From Buchnera aphidicola (Aphis nerii) (GTDB taxonomy: Bacteria; Pseudomonadota; Gammaproteobacteria; Enterobacterales; Enterobacteriaceae), in contig NZ_CP034885.1 of NCBI RefSeq assembly GCF_005083105.1, positions 350,449-414,448 of the forward strand: DNA of 64,000 nt, in the 5' to 3' direction. Positions 9,572 through 19,834 of this stretch are shown one piece after another. A program made the position numbers and the translations under genes. Under the pieces are notes generated by a model that ran no database searches, was not told the DNA's origin, and saw only the letters and a program-made list of their open reading frames with translations. Each line of letters starts with the position of its first letter. Position 1 is the first letter of the stretch.

Positions 9572-9659
9572 TGGTACCCGGAGCGGGACTTGAACCCGCA
9601 AAGCTTTTAAAGCCGAGGGATTTTAAGTCCCTTGTGTCTACCAATTTCACCATCCGGGC
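9572..9659 (-). tRNA. leuZ: tRNA-Leu, anticodon UAA
   Basis: Cloverleaf on the minus strand: acceptor GCCCGGA pairs with TCCGGGT, anticodon loop CTTAAAA gives UAA, the T-loop GGTTCAAGTCC is present, and there is a long class II variable arm. It is very close to E. coli leuZ. The 3' CCA is encoded (TGG at 9572-9574 on the plus strand), unlike the other tRNAs here. It follows tRNA-Cys by 9 bases, as in the E. coli glyW-cysT-leuZ cluster. Confidence 0.97.
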
Positions 9660-9668
9660 TTTTATATT

Positions 9669-9739
9669 AGGCGTATCCCGGAATCGAACCGGGTTATACG
9701 GATTTGCAATCCGCTACATAGCCAATCTGTCAACACGCC
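9669..9739 (-). tRNA. cysT: tRNA-Cys, anticodon GCA
   Basis: 71-base cloverleaf on the minus strand. Acceptor GGCGTGT pairs with ATACGCC (one G-U pair), the discriminator is U, the anticodon loop TTGCAAA gives GCA, and the T arm is GGTTCGATTCC. The stem GCGGATTGCAAATCCG is identical in the core to E. coli cysT. The CCA end is not encoded. glyW, which precedes cysT in E. coli, is not here. Confidence 0.97.
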
Positions 9740-9926
9740 TTTACTATACATATTATTATAGAAAAAAAAAAACAAAATTACAAATAAAATTTAATAAATA
9801 TAAAAATATTCATACAAAAAGTTTTAATAAAATAAAAAAATTATCTTTACATTCAGCAATATAATGTTTTAATATTATAAACATTCTATAAATTACTTAA
9901 TTTTATATTAAGTATTCTTAAATTAT

Positions 9927-10011
9927 GGAGAGATGGCCGAGTGGTTTAAGGCAGCGGTCTTGAAAACCGCCGATGAGCAATCATCCGAGAGTTCGAATCT
10001 CTCTCTCTCCG
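9927..10011 (+). tRNA. serT: tRNA-Ser, anticodon UGA
   Basis: 85-base class II tRNA. Acceptor GGAGAGA pairs with TCTCTCC, discriminator G; D-arm region TGGCCGAGTGG; anticodon loop CTTGAAA gives UGA; long variable arm GATGAGCAATCATC; T arm GAGTTCGAATCTC. CCA is not encoded. It is flanked by convergent ompA and by 187 AT-rich bases to the left that hold no gene. Confidence 0.97.
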
Positions 10012-10073
10012 AAAAAGTGCTAAATATATAAATAATTAATAATTTCACTCCAAAACTTTTAAATTAAAAATTT

Positions 10074-11102
10074 TTATTGATCAGCAGAAACCTCAATTTC
10101 TACACGACGATCAGGTGCTAAGCAACTAATTAATAGTGATCTACTTTCTATATCTTTGCATACTTGATCGGTTATAGGATACTGATTACCCATTCCTTGA
10201 ATATTTATTTTATTTTCAGAGATCCCATGAGAAGTAAAATAATTTTTAATACTATATGCACGCTCTTCAGATAATTTTTGGTTATATTCTTTATTACCTA
10301 ATCTATCTGTATGACCTGAAAGTGTAATATAAATATTTTTTGATTTAATATTATTTATTTCATTATCAATCTTTTTTAATTTATCATAAGATATAGGTCT
10401 TAATTCTGTACTATTAAAAGGGAAATTAATATTTTCATTTAATGCAATATATTGTTTATTAGGCGTTGTTTCTGGAGAGTATGTGTTAAACATATCATTA
10501 ATATTAGATTTGCCAAATTTCCATGCAAATGAAATAACTGCATCTCCTAAAGTAGGTTTAGATAAATTCATAAGATTTTCAACACTGCTTTTCCATGTGT
10601 AATCGAATCTAGTAATAAATTCATCATTAAAAATATATTCAGCACCTAAAGAAAAACTAGGAAATAATAAACTATGTCTACTAAAAACATTTGTTAAATC
10701 TTGTTTAGAAGTCAAGTTTTCCCAAAACATCATTCCTCCTAATCGAGTATATACTCGAAAATCATCTGTAATAGGATAAGATAGTTTTGTTGAAATTTGA
10801 ACGTTGTTAGCTTGTATATTTTCTTTAGATTTCTGAAACATTAAATGAGGAGTAAAACCAGTAGTATCATTTTCTATTTCTAAACCAAAATAAGGATTAA
10901 ATTCATATCCTAAAAATAAACCAAAAACAGGTGCATTTATATTTTGATCGTGTTTTAAAGATTGAAGTTCTGTATATTTTAAAAGATTGAAATTAGACCA
11001 ACCAACTTTAGCACCTAAATACCATCCATCATTACTTTTTGATTGAACATTACTGACTAAGCTTACTAATAGAACTAGAATAGTAATAGCTCGTTTTTTC
11101 AT
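10074..11102 (-). CDS. ompA: Outer-membrane protein A
   Basis: Abundant outer-membrane protein that anchors the envelope to peptidoglycan. The 342 residues compare with 346 in E. coli. A signal peptide ends near residue 22 ([12 protein letters not shown]), an eight-strand barrel follows, and the periplasmic OmpA domain has [14 protein letters not shown] and [10 protein letters not shown] with the expected Asp and Arg for diaminopimelate binding. The two C-terminal cysteines that form a disulfide in E. coli are kept ([16 protein letters not shown]). The barrel loops are diverged. TGGAG precedes the ATG. Confidence 0.97.
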   Translation of the reverse strand: MKKRAITILVLLVSLVSNVQSKSNDGWYLGAKVGWSNFNLLKYTELQSLKHDQNINAPVFGLFLGYEFNPYFGLEIENDTTGFTPHLMFQKSKENIQANNVQISTKLSYPITDDFRVYTRLGGMMFWENLTSKQDLTNVFSRHSLLFPSFSLGAEYIFNDEFITRFDYTWKSSVENLMNLSKPTLGDAVISFAWKFGKSNINDMFNTYSPETTPNKQYIALNENINFPFNSTELRPISYDKLKKIDNEINNIKSKNIYITLSGHTDRLGNKEYNQKLSEERAYSIKNYFTSHGISENKINIQGMGNQYPITDQVCKDIESRSLLISCLAPDRRVEIEVSADQ

Positions 11103-11306
11103 TTGAAAACTCCATTTTTAGATAAATTATAAATAATTAAAAAGTGCAAATATTTTTTTAGAAAAATAAAATATAATTTTTATTATATAATAAATATTAT
11201 ATTAATAATATAAATCAATATGAATAGTATAAATCAATACAATTATTTTATATTATTTATATAATATATAATTGTTTATAATTTACATGAATTATAATTT
11301 TTACTG

Positions 11307-12833
11307 TTATTTAAATGATTTAAATAAAGATATTCCTAAAAAATATAAACTAGTCAAATAAATTATTCCAGTAATAAATAAAATTGTAAACAAACGCATT
11401 ATTTTGCTGAAAAGAGAACTTATATCATATATAGGAAAAAAATATAACATAAAAATTAAAATAAATATCATAGAAAGTATTGCAATAAATAAACGGTAAA
11501 TAAAAATTAATTCATTAAAATTCAAACAAATTAGCTTTTTTTGATATAATTTCCAATATAATAAAAAAAAATTTATCCATCCAGATATACTAAAAGATAA
11601 AGCTAAACCTGCATGTTGAAAATAAAAAATTAAAAATGGATTTAATATTTGCGTTATAAACAAAGTAAAAAGTGCAATACGTGTTGGGATATTTACTTCT
11701 TGAGATGCATAAAAAGCTGCAGATAAAATTTTAACTAAAACAAAAGCAACTAAACCAATAGAATATAATTCTAATGCTTTTTGTGTCATTAAAACATCAA
11801 AACTTGTAAATTTTCCGTATTGAAATAAAATAATAATTAGGGGTTTAGAAAGAACAAATAATATAATACAGCTTGGCAAAGATAAAATTAAACCTATACG
11901 AAAACCCCAATTAATTAATTTTTTATATTCTTTTAATCTATTTTGAGAATAACTTTTTGATAAATATGTAAATAAAACTGTACTTAAAGAAACACCTAAT
12001 ATACCTATTGGAAATTCAATTAATCTATCGGCGTAATACATCCAAGATATAGATCCTGAACTTAATAATGAAGTAAATATAGTATTAAAAATTAAAGAAA
12101 TTTGATTTGCAGATGCGCCAATAAGAGATGGTCCTATTTTTTTTAAAACTTTTAATAGACCAATATTTTTAAAATAAAAATTTGGAGTTATAAGCATATT
12201 TATTCTTAATAAATATGGAAATTGATATATCAATTGAATCATTCCACCTATAATAACAGACCAAGCCAATATAAGAATTGGAACTTTAAAAAAACTATTT
12301 AAAAAAATAGAAAAAATTATAATAGTAATGTTTAAAATACTTGATGCAAATGCAGGAACAGAAAAATAATTCCAACTATTTAAAATAGAGGAATATAAGG
12401 AAGACATTGAAACTAATAAAATATAAGGAAACATAATTTTCAACAAAGTACAAGCTATTTGAAATTTTTGAATCGATTTAGTAAAACCAGGTGCACTAAA
12501 TTTAATTAAATCTTGAGAAAATATAATTCCTAATATTATTAAAATTGATAAAAATATAATAATTAAACCTAATAAAGAACCAATAAAATCTTTTACATCT
12601 TGTATTTTTTTATTTGATTTATAATATATTAAAACAGGAATAAAAGATTGAGAAAAAGCACCTTCGAAAAACAATCTACGTAATAAATTCGGAATTTTAA
12701 AAGCTACAAAAAAAGCATCAGTATAAATAGAAACACCAAAAATATGAGCAATTACAAGATCTCGAAAAAAACCTAATATACGTGATATTAATGTCATAAA
12801 ACTAAGAGAAAATAAAGATTTCAAAAGATTCAT
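11307..12833 (-). CDS. murJ: MurJ lipid II flippase
   Basis: Inner-membrane protein of the MOP superfamily that flips lipid II for peptidoglycan synthesis. The 508 residues compare with 511 in E. coli. It is hydrophobic throughout, consistent with about 14 membrane helices. The N-terminal block MTLISRILGFFRDLVIA and the motif LLRRLFFEGAFSQSFIP are MurJ signatures. In E. coli it also lies beside the flgN/flgA block. It is divergent from pyrC across 159 AT-rich bases. Confidence 0.96.
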   Translation of the reverse strand: MNLLKSLFSLSFMTLISRILGFFRDLVIAHIFGVSIYTDAFFVAFKIPNLLRRLFFEGAFSQSFIPVLIYYKSNKKIQDVKDFIGSLLGLIIIFLSILIILGIIFSQDLIKFSAPGFTKSIQKFQIACTLLKIMFPYILLVSMSSLYSSILNSWNYFSVPAFASSILNITIIIFSIFLNSFFKVPILILAWSVIIGGMIQLIYQFPYLLRINMLITPNFYFKNIGLLKVLKKIGPSLIGASANQISLIFNTIFTSLLSSGSISWMYYADRLIEFPIGILGVSLSTVLFTYLSKSYSQNRLKEYKKLINWGFRIGLILSLPSCIILFVLSKPLIIILFQYGKFTSFDVLMTQKALELYSIGLVAFVLVKILSAAFYASQEVNIPTRIALFTLFITQILNPFLIFYFQHAGLALSFSISGWINFFLLYWKLYQKKLICLNFNELIFIYRLFIAILSMIFILIFMLYFFPIYDISSLFSKIMRLFTILFITGIIYLTSLYFLGISLFKSFK

Positions 12834-12992
12834 GTTAAACTAACCTAAAAACGGTTAAAGACTATAATTTTAATTTAAAAAATACTTTATTTTCAATATT
12901 AATAAAATTTTCTTGATTATAAAATATTTAACATGTTATAAAACAACTCTAAATAATAATTATTCTTTATAAATAAAATAAATATTTCAAAA

Positions 12993-14033
12993 ATGTCATC
13001 TTTAAAAAAAATTAAAATAATTAAACCTGATGATTGGCACGTTCATTTAAGAGACCAAGATATTTTAGAAAAAGTAATAAAATATACTCAAATGTTTTAT
13101 CAACGTGCAATAATTATGCCTAATCTCAATGAACCAATTATAGATTGTAAAAAAGCGATTGCATATAAGAATAGAATTATAAATTTATCTAAAAACAAAC
13201 AATTTACACCACTAATGACGTGTTATTTAACAAAAGATACTTCTTTAAAAGAATTACAACATGGTTTTACTGAAAAAATATTTATAGGATCAAAATTATA
13301 CCCAAATCAATCTACAACAAACTCAAAAACAGGTATTAATAAAATTAGTGAAATTTTTCATATATTAGAATTAATGCAAAAAATAAAGATGCCATTACTA
13401 GTTCATGGGGAAGAAAATAATAATAACATTGATATTTATGATCGAGAAGCGAAGTTTATTGAAAAAACACTAGAACCATTACGAAAAATATTTCCAGAAC
13501 TAAAAATAATATTAGAACATATTACTACTAAAGAAGCTGTATCATATATTGAAGAAAATAATTCACCATATTTAGCAGGAACTATCACACCACACCATTT
13601 AATGCTTAACCGAAATAATATGTTCGTGCATGGAATTCAACCAAATCTTTATTGCTTACCTATTTTAAAAAGAAAAATACATCAAAATGCTCTAAGAAAA
13701 GCTATATCTAACGGAAGCACAAAATTTTTTTTAGGAAGTGATAGTGCTCCGCATATTCAAAAAAACAAAATAAATCAAATAGGGTGTGCTGGAATATTTA
13801 ATGCTCCATCATCTCTATTGTGTTATATTACTGTTTTTGATGAAATGAAAGCATTAAAATATTTTGAATCATTTTGCTCAAAAAATGGACCTAATTTTTA
13901 TAATGTACCGATAAATAAAGAAAGTATTACATTAGTAAAAAAACCTTATAAAATCTTAGAAAAAGTTTCTATCGGGAAAGATTTTATTAAACCTTTCTTA
14001 TCTGGTGAAACATTAACATGGTCTGTTCTTTAA
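12993..14033 (+). CDS. pyrC: Dihydroorotase
   Basis: Third step of pyrimidine synthesis: N-carbamoyl-aspartate to dihydroorotate, zinc enzyme. The 346 residues match E. coli (348). Metal ligands are visible in DWHVHLRD (residues 15-22), the LVHGE segment, LEHITT and the catalytic Asp in GSDSAPH. The carbamylated-Lys region GSKLYP is present. I see no ribosome-binding sequence before the ATG, and none of the hairpin control described upstream of E. coli pyrC. The stop lies 17 bases from the convergent flgN stop. Confidence 0.96.
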   Translation: MSSLKKIKIIKPDDWHVHLRDQDILEKVIKYTQMFYQRAIIMPNLNEPIIDCKKAIAYKNRIINLSKNKQFTPLMTCYLTKDTSLKELQHGFTEKIFIGSKLYPNQSTTNSKTGINKISEIFHILELMQKIKMPLLVHGEENNNNIDIYDREAKFIEKTLEPLRKIFPELKIILEHITTKEAVSYIEENNSPYLAGTITPHHLMLNRNNMFVHGIQPNLYCLPILKRKIHQNALRKAISNGSTKFFLGSDSAPHIQKNKINQIGCAGIFNAPSSLLCYITVFDEMKALKYFESFCSKNGPNFYNVPINKESITLVKKPYKILEKVSIGKDFIKPFLSGETLTWSVL

Positions 14034-14050
14034 ATATTCTAAATAAAACA

Positions 14051-14458
14051 TTAATCCTCTAAATTTCCATTACTATTATAGATAGTATGATTTTTATAAG
14101 ATTTACAAAAATTTAAAAATTTTTGATTTATATAAAATTTATGTTGCATAAGATCTTTATTTTTGAGATTCATTTTATTTAAAACTATACATTTTTTTCT
14201 TATTCTATTTGAAAAATAGTTTAGTTTATCAAATTTTAAATAAGGTGCATAAATATTATAACTTTTTTCAAGAGATAATTGTATTTTTTTTTTATAAGCT
14301 AATTTATTTAATAAATAATTTTTTTTTTCTATTAACGAAAATAATTTTTTTATATTAACTTTAGATTCTAATAAATTTACATATTCTTTATGTATTATTT
14401 TGTGTAGTAAAAAAAGAATTTTATCCATCTCTTGAAAAATATCAATCAACTCGTTCAT
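14051..14458 (-). CDS. flgN: FlgN, flagellar export chaperone
   Basis: Cytosolic chaperone for the hook-filament junction proteins FlgK and FlgL. The 135 residues (E. coli 138) are helical and Lys/Asn-rich with little primary-sequence conservation. The call rests mainly on position: flgA is 39 bases upstream and flgBCDEFGHIJK is divergent, as in E. coli. The gene contains two 10-base A runs on its own strand (T runs at 14284-14293 and 14319-14328), yet the frame is intact. With no flgL in sight, FlgK is its only client in this window. Confidence 0.8.
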   Translation of the reverse strand: MNELIDIFQEMDKILFLLHKIIHKEYVNLLESKVNIKKLFSLIEKKNYLLNKLAYKKKIQLSLEKSYNIYAPYLKFDKLNYFSNRIRKKCIVLNKMNLKNKDLMQHKFYINQKFLNFCKSYKNHTIYNSNGNLED

Positions 14459-14497
14459 CTTTAAACCCTCTATTTATAGAAAATAATATGATTAACT

Positions 14498-15154
14498 TTA
14501 TAAAATTACAACAATTTCTCCAATTTCATTAATTACTCCACTAACTACCTTTCCATTTTCTATTTGAACACGTATTTTTTCTTTAATACTACCGTTTTCT
14601 AACGCTCTTCCAATCGTAATAATTTCAAAACTAACACCTTTAAATTTTATAGTTACTTTTTGATTTATTTTAATTATCCAAAATTTATGCGTTATGAAAG
14701 ATGTAATAGGTTGAAATGGCAAAATATCACGTACATTTATACGATTTATTACATCTTTTTTTTCTAAATAAGTACCATTGGGTAACTTGTCTAAACGCCC
14801 TGTTATTCTTATTAAATCTGACTTATTTATTTTTGTACCTCGAATAATTTTTTTATTTGCAACTACATATTTTCCTATAGCTTCTAATTTTATTTTTAAA
14901 TGTTCATGTTGTTTACCACAAATATATAAAATATCAAATAAACCAAAATGATAAAAATTATGTGATAATAAAAAAGATGATTTTTTACAAATTTGTTTTC
15001 TTGTGAATGAATTATCCATTATTATTCTAAAATTATTTATATTAAAAGAATATTCTCTTTTAAAAAATATATTTAAATGACTTATTAAATCATTAGCATT
15101 AGTTTCATAAGCAAAATTAAATAATAAAATAAAAAATATTTTTGCTAATTTCAT
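14498..15154 (-). CDS. flgA: FlgA, P-ring assembly chaperone
   Basis: Periplasmic chaperone needed for polymerisation of the P ring protein FlgI. The 218 residues match E. coli (219). A signal peptide occupies about residues 1-20 (ILLFNFAYETNAND). The C-terminal SAF-type region has VVANKKIIRGTKINKSDL and the family ending NGKVVSGVINEIGEIVV. It is divergent from flgB over 267 bases and precedes flgN. Confidence 0.93.
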   Translation of the reverse strand: MKLAKIFFILLFNFAYETNANDLISHLNIFFKREYSFNINNFRIIMDNSFTRKQICKKSSFLLSHNFYHFGLFDILYICGKQHEHLKIKLEAIGKYVVANKKIIRGTKINKSDLIRITGRLDKLPNGTYLEKKDVINRINVRDILPFQPITSFITHKFWIIKINQKVTIKFKGVSFEIITIGRALENGSIKEKIRVQIENGKVVSGVINEIGEIVVIL

Positions 15155-15262
15155 TGTTTCCCTTGTTGAATAAAGTATTAAATAATATTCAATTTATTAA
15201 GATTAATTAATAAGTATAATATATTTTAAATTATTTTTTTAAGAGAAGATATTTAATAAAAT

Positions 15263-15291
15263 TTAAAATTTTCATAAAGTTATAATATAAT
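15263..15291 (+). promoter_or_regulatory. Candidate sigma-70 promoter for the flgB operon
   Basis: TTAAAA (15263-15268), 17 bases, TATAAT (15286-15291). It would start transcription near 15298, about 125 bases before flgB. Boxes of this quality arise by chance in AT-rich DNA, so this is tentative. I see no sigma-28-type promoter. Confidence 0.3.
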
Positions 15292-15421
15292 CATAATTTA
15301 CTAATTTAAATATTAAATAGATTTTTAAATATTAAATATTTGATATTGAAAAAAAAATAGAATATAACAATATTATTATTTTTAAATAATTTAATATAAT
15401 TTTATTTATAAGGATAAATAT

Positions 15422-15835
15422 ATGTTTGAAAAAATAAATACAATGTTTAATTTAAATCAAAATTTATTAAATTTGTATGCTAAAAGAGAAGAAATTTTAT
15501 CGTCAAATATAGCTAATTCTGAAACACCTAACTATAAATCAATGGATATTAACTTTAAAGATACATTCAAAAAAATATTAAAAAATAATATTAATTTTTC
15601 TAAAATTACATTACAACGAACTTCAGCGAACCATTTATTGCCGAAAATAAAAAAAAATAACATGTCTCTATTTACAATTCAACCAATTAAAACTCATACT
15701 ATTAAAGTTGATGGAAATACAGTAGATATGGATAGAGAACGAATAGAATTTATTAAAAATACTTTAAAATATGAAGAAAATTTAATATTCATTAAAAATG
15801 AAATCAAAAATATAATGCATGTATTAAAAGGATAA
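15422..15835 (+). CDS. flgB: FlgB, flagellar proximal rod protein
   Basis: Proximal rod subunit of the flagellar basal body. The 137 residues equal the E. coli length (138). The N-terminal rod/hook family motif [17 protein letters not shown] is at about residues 30-46 and the C-terminal heptad region includes [23 protein letters not shown] lies just before the ATG. It heads the long plus-strand block flgB to flgK and is 6 bases from flgC. Confidence 0.96.
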   Translation: MFEKINTMFNLNQNLLNLYAKREEILSSNIANSETPNYKSMDINFKDTFKKILKNNINFSKITLQRTSANHLLPKIKKNNMSLFTIQPIKTHTIKVDGNTVDMDRERIEFIKNTLKYEENLIFIKNEIKNIMHVLKG

Positions 15836-15841
15836 AGAATT

Positions 15842-16252
15842 ATGTCTTTGTTTAATATACTTGATATCTCAGGTTCTGCGATGACTGCACAATCAGAAAA
15901 AATTAATATCATTGCTAAAAATTTAGCAAATTCAGAAAGTATAATATATAAAAATGGAAAATATTATCCATATATTGCAAAAAGAGTTGTTTTAACATCA
16001 TGTCGTTCAAACAAAACAGGAATAGGTGGTGTAAAAGTTGCAGCAATAATAAATGATAAAAATCCAATTCAAATAATATATGACCCTAATAATCCATTAT
16101 CTAATAAAAAAGGATATGTTTTAAAATCTAACGTTAATCCTATTAGTGAAACAATAGAACATATTTCTGCTTCAAGAGCTTATCAAGCTAATATAGAAGT
16201 ATTAAAAACTGCTAAATACATGATATTAAAAACATTATCTATTGGTGAATAA
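15842..16252 (+). CDS. flgC: FlgC, flagellar proximal rod protein
   Basis: Second proximal rod subunit. The 136 residues compare with 134 in E. coli. The start MSLFNILDISGSAMTAQSEK and the end ISASRAYQANIEVLKTAKY are the two coiled-coil ends typical of axial proteins. The NLANSES motif is present but the usual residues after it are replaced. Located 6 bases after flgB, with flgD 10 bases after its stop. Confidence 0.95.
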   Translation: MSLFNILDISGSAMTAQSEKINIIAKNLANSESIIYKNGKYYPYIAKRVVLTSCRSNKTGIGGVKVAAIINDKNPIQIIYDPNNPLSNKKGYVLKSNVNPISETIEHISASRAYQANIEVLKTAKYMILKTLSIGE

Positions 16253-16262
16253 GGAAGAAAAA

Positions 16263-16940
16263 ATGAGCAATATTAATATTAATTCTTCTATAAATAATAA
16301 CATTATTCCTAAAAACACTAACAATTTAAATGATACTCATAATCCATTAAATTTACAAAATAATTTTTTAAGTTTATTAATGGCACAAATTAAAAATCAA
16401 GATCCTACCGATCCTATTAAAAATACTGAACTAACATCACAATTAGCTCAAATTAATACAGCAACAGGAATTGAAAGATTAAATAATACTGTAAGTAATT
16501 TTTCTGATAAAATAAATCAAAACCAAAATATACAAGTATCTTCATTAATTGGTCATCGAATTATGATACCTAGTTCTCAAGTTGTACATACTAAAGATAT
16601 TAGTACAGAATTTGGAATAGATTTAATTAGTCATGCAACATCAGTTGAAATAAAAATATTAGATGAAAAAGGTAATCCTATATATATAAAAACAATAAAA
16701 AATGTTCAACCTGGTGTATATAGTTTTATATGGGATGGTTTAGACATAGATAATAATACTGTTCCTACTGGAAAATACAATGTTAGTGTAATCGCTAAAA
16801 ATCAAGATAAAGATGTTCCTGTTCAATTTTTATCTGAAGCATTAGTAAATAGTATTATTACTTCTTCTATAGATCCTATAATAGACTTGGGTGCAATGGG
16901 GACTACAACATTATCAAAAATTTATAAAATTTTTAAGTAA
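16263..16940 (+). CDS. flgD: FlgD, hook assembly cap
   Basis: Scaffold that caps the growing hook and is then displaced. I start it at the ATG at 16263, which has AAGGAAG upstream and gives MSNININSS; an in-frame TTG at 16242 would overlap flgC and is unlikely. The 225 residues compare with 231 in E. coli. The conserved N-terminal LQNNFLSLLMAQIKNQDPTDPIKNTEL block and the FlgD Ig-like domain (YSFIWDGLD...GKYNVSV) are intact, though the first is quoted here only as LLMAQIKNQDP. Confidence 0.95.
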   Translation: MSNININSSINNNIIPKNTNNLNDTHNPLNLQNNFLSLLMAQIKNQDPTDPIKNTELTSQLAQINTATGIERLNNTVSNFSDKINQNQNIQVSSLIGHRIMIPSSQVVHTKDISTEFGIDLISHATSVEIKILDEKGNPIYIKTIKNVQPGVYSFIWDGLDIDNNTVPTGKYNVSVIAKNQDKDVPVQFLSEALVNSIITSSIDPIIDLGAMGTTTLSKIYKIFK

Positions 16941-16992
16941 TACTATACACTTAAAAAATTTTAAACATTAATATAATTAAGGAATAAATAAT

Positions 16993-18204
16993 ATGTCAAC
17001 TATGGAAGCAATTAGCGGATTAATGGCTAATAGTAATAATATAGATGTTGTATCAAACAATATAGCTAACGCTTCTACAATTGGATTTAAATCTAGTACC
17101 CCTTCTTTTTTTGATATAGTATCTAATTCATTTTGTTCAAATAAAATAATTGGATCTGGTGTTGGGATTTCTAATATAAGACAAAATTTTAGCAATGGAA
17201 TCTTAATTCAAACAGGACGGAATTTAGATCTAGGCATTGTACAAGATGGATTTTTTAGAGTCTTAAATCCTAAAGGATATATATATTATACAAGAAACGG
17301 TCAATTTGTATTAGATAAAGATAAAAATATTGTTAATATGGAAGGAATGTATTTAACTGGTCAAAATCGATTTGATTTAAAAAATGATTTAAACAATATA
17401 TCTAAATTAGAACCTATTAATTTAAAAAAATCTGAAATTCTTAAAACAAAACCAACAAGTATAATTGAATTAAATGCAGATTTAATTGAAAAAGCCAATT
17501 CTACTAATACTATAACAGGTTCAGATGATGATATATCAAATACAGAAATAAACAATATAACTATTTATGATCAAGATGGAAAAGATAAAAACATAAATAT
17601 TTCTATTAATAAAAGTGATAATGAATGGATTTTAAAAGTTGAATCAAATGATGAAAATAGTGCAGATAATGAAAAAATTAATGAAAAAATTCATTTAAAG
17701 TTTAATTCTGAAGGCAAATTAATTTCTGATTCAAGTGTACCAATTAAATTAAAAAATTTTAAAAATCTTGCTTTAGATATTAAATGTAATCTTAAAAAAT
17801 CAGAAAATAGTGATAATACAATAGAACTTTCTCAAAATGGATATCCAGAAGGTTTTCTGAAATCTTTTGAAATTTTAAACAATGGTGAAATTATTGGAGA
17901 ATATACTAACCAAAGGACGGAAAAAATTGGTCAAATATTTTTGTCAAAATTTGTCAATCCAGAAAAACTAAAACCAGAAAGTGGAAATATTTGGTCTGCA
18001 ACTCAAGAAGCTGGAAATGAAAATATTGGAATAGCAGGAGACAAAGGATTTGGAGTAATGATTTCAAAAACTTTAGAATCATCTAACGTCGATTTAAATA
18101 AAGAACTAATTAACATGATCGTAGCACAACGTAATTATCAATCAAGTGCTCAAGCTTTTAAAACAGAAGATAAAATAATTAGTACATTAGTTAATTTAAA
18201 ATAA
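16993..18204 (+). CDS. flgE: FlgE, flagellar hook protein
   Basis: Forms the hook. The 403 residues match E. coli (402). The N-terminal motif [16 protein letters not shown] (about 19-34) and the C-terminal [20 protein letters not shown] segment form the conserved core; the mid-region (about 140-290) is rich in Asn, Lys and Asp and diverged. The spacer to flgD is 52 bases with a ribosome site (AAGGAA). Retention of a full-length hook protein fits a hook-basal-body that is still built. Confidence 0.95.
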   Translation: MSTMEAISGLMANSNNIDVVSNNIANASTIGFKSSTPSFFDIVSNSFCSNKIIGSGVGISNIRQNFSNGILIQTGRNLDLGIVQDGFFRVLNPKGYIYYTRNGQFVLDKDKNIVNMEGMYLTGQNRFDLKNDLNNISKLEPINLKKSEILKTKPTSIIELNADLIEKANSTNTITGSDDDISNTEINNITIYDQDGKDKNINISINKSDNEWILKVESNDENSADNEKINEKIHLKFNSEGKLISDSSVPIKLKNFKNLALDIKCNLKKSENSDNTIELSQNGYPEGFLKSFEILNNGEIIGEYTNQRTEKIGQIFLSKFVNPEKLKPESGNIWSATQEAGNENIGIAGDKGFGVMISKTLESSNVDLNKELINMIVAQRNYQSSAQAFKTEDKIISTLVNLK

Positions 18205-18225
18205 TTTTAATAGTTAAGGATTTTA

Positions 18226-18966
18226 ATGGAAAATATAATTTATCAATCAATGAAAGCTGCTATTCGAATATTAGAAAATCAAAATGTTATTGCAAATAAT
18301 TTAGCAAATATTTCTACTACTGGTTTTAAAGAAACATTTAATCTAACAATAAAAAATGAAAACGTAAAAAATTTATACAAAACTCAAACACAAAAATATT
18401 ATAATTTTTCAGAAGGTATACTGACTAATACACAAAGAAAACTAGACTTAATTGTTAAAAAAGATGGGTGGTTCGTAATAAAAGATATTAATGGAACAGA
18501 AGCATATACAAAAAATGGACATTTACAAATAAACTCACAAGGACAACTTACTATTCAAAATCATAAAGTAGTTGGAAATAAAGGAGATATAAAAATACCA
18601 AATAATATAAATGTAAAAATTTTGTCTAATGGTGTAATTAAAACAATAGATGAAAAACAAAATAAAAATTTTGAAAAAGAAATAGGATCATTAAAATTAG
18701 TACGTTTTCCAAAAAATAATTTAATTCAAAAATCTAATGGATTTTTTTATTTAAAAAATAAAGAAGTTGATCAATATTCAACAATTCCACATGATAATAC
18801 TGTTCGTGTACAATCGGAAGTATTAGAAACAAGTAATGTTAATCCAACTAAAAATATGATTGATATGATATCCAATGCACGACAATTTGAGATGAATATG
18901 AAAATGATATCAATGTATGATCAAAATATAGAACATGCAAATCAGTTACTTAATGTTAATAATTAA
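18226..18966 (+). CDS. flgF: FlgF, flagellar proximal rod protein
   Basis: Rod subunit. The 246 residues compare with 251 in E. coli. The N-terminal [17 protein letters not shown] motif and the C-terminal [19 protein letters not shown] segment are conserved. AAGGA precedes the ATG. It lies 21 bases after flgE and 12 before flgG. Confidence 0.95.
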   Translation: MENIIYQSMKAAIRILENQNVIANNLANISTTGFKETFNLTIKNENVKNLYKTQTQKYYNFSEGILTNTQRKLDLIVKKDGWFVIKDINGTEAYTKNGHLQINSQGQLTIQNHKVVGNKGDIKIPNNINVKILSNGVIKTIDEKQNKNFEKEIGSLKLVRFPKNNLIQKSNGFFYLKNKEVDQYSTIPHDNTVRVQSEVLETSNVNPTKNMIDMISNARQFEMNMKMISMYDQNIEHANQLLNVNN

Positions 18967-18978
18967 AAGGATAAAAAT

Positions 18979-19761
18979 ATGATTCCTTCATTATGGATTT
19001 CTAAAACAGGTCTAGATGCTCAACAAATTAATATGAATGTTATTTCTAATAATTTAGCAAATGTTAGTACAAACGGATTTAAAAGATCTAGAGCAGTTTT
19101 CGAAGATTTAATGTATCAAACAATACGACAAGCAGGAACAAATTCATCTATTGATACAACATTACCATCCGGGTTACAAGTAGGTACAGGGGTAAGACCA
19201 GTAGCTACTGAAAGAATTCATAGTCAGGGAAATTTGTCTAAAACAGAATCTTCAAAAGACGTGGCAATAAATGGAGCTGGTTTTTTTCAAGTACAATTAC
19301 CTGATGGGAATATAGCTTATACAAGAGATGGATCATTTCAATTAGATCAAAACGGTCAATTAGTAACTAATAGTGGATTTACTGTTATACCTGAAATAAA
19401 TATTCCACCTAATTCAACAAATATCAATATAGCAAGAGATGGCATTGTAAGTGTAACTATACAAGGACAAACACAACCAATTTCTATTGGACAACTAAAC
19501 TTAGTCAATTTTATTAACGATTCTGGATTAGAAAGCTTAGGAGAAAACTTATACCAAGAAACACAAGCATCTGGAAGCCCAATAGATACTACACCAGGAT
19601 TAAACGGTACAGGTTTATTATATCAAGGATATGTTGAAACATCTAACGTTAACGTTGCTGAAGAATTAGTTAATATGATTCAAACACAACGAGCATATGA
19701 AATTAATAGTAAATCTATAAACACTTCAGATCAAATGTTGCAAAAATTATCTCAATTATAA
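18979..19761 (+). CDS. flgG: FlgG, flagellar distal rod protein
   Basis: Distal rod subunit. The 260 residues equal the E. coli length, and this is the best conserved axial protein in the block: [16 protein letters not shown] at the start, [21 protein letters not shown] next, and [18 protein letters not shown] at the end. AAGGA precedes the ATG. The 73-base spacer to flgH carries only a ribosome site. Confidence 0.97.
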   Translation: MIPSLWISKTGLDAQQINMNVISNNLANVSTNGFKRSRAVFEDLMYQTIRQAGTNSSIDTTLPSGLQVGTGVRPVATERIHSQGNLSKTESSKDVAINGAGFFQVQLPDGNIAYTRDGSFQLDQNGQLVTNSGFTVIPEINIPPNSTNINIARDGIVSVTIQGQTQPISIGQLNLVNFINDSGLESLGENLYQETQASGSPIDTTPGLNGTGLLYQGYVETSNVNVAEELVNMIQTQRAYEINSKSINTSDQMLQKLSQL

Positions 19762-19834
19762 TAATTGAACTTTGTAGTAAAAATAAATTTAAAAATTGAT
19801 ATATTAAAATTTTTTTATTAAGGATCATGTTTCC

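Noticed and set aside
9571..9864. Plus-strand 97-residue open frame
   Set aside because: It reads through the antisense of tRNA-Leu and tRNA-Cys, a classic tRNA shadow frame.
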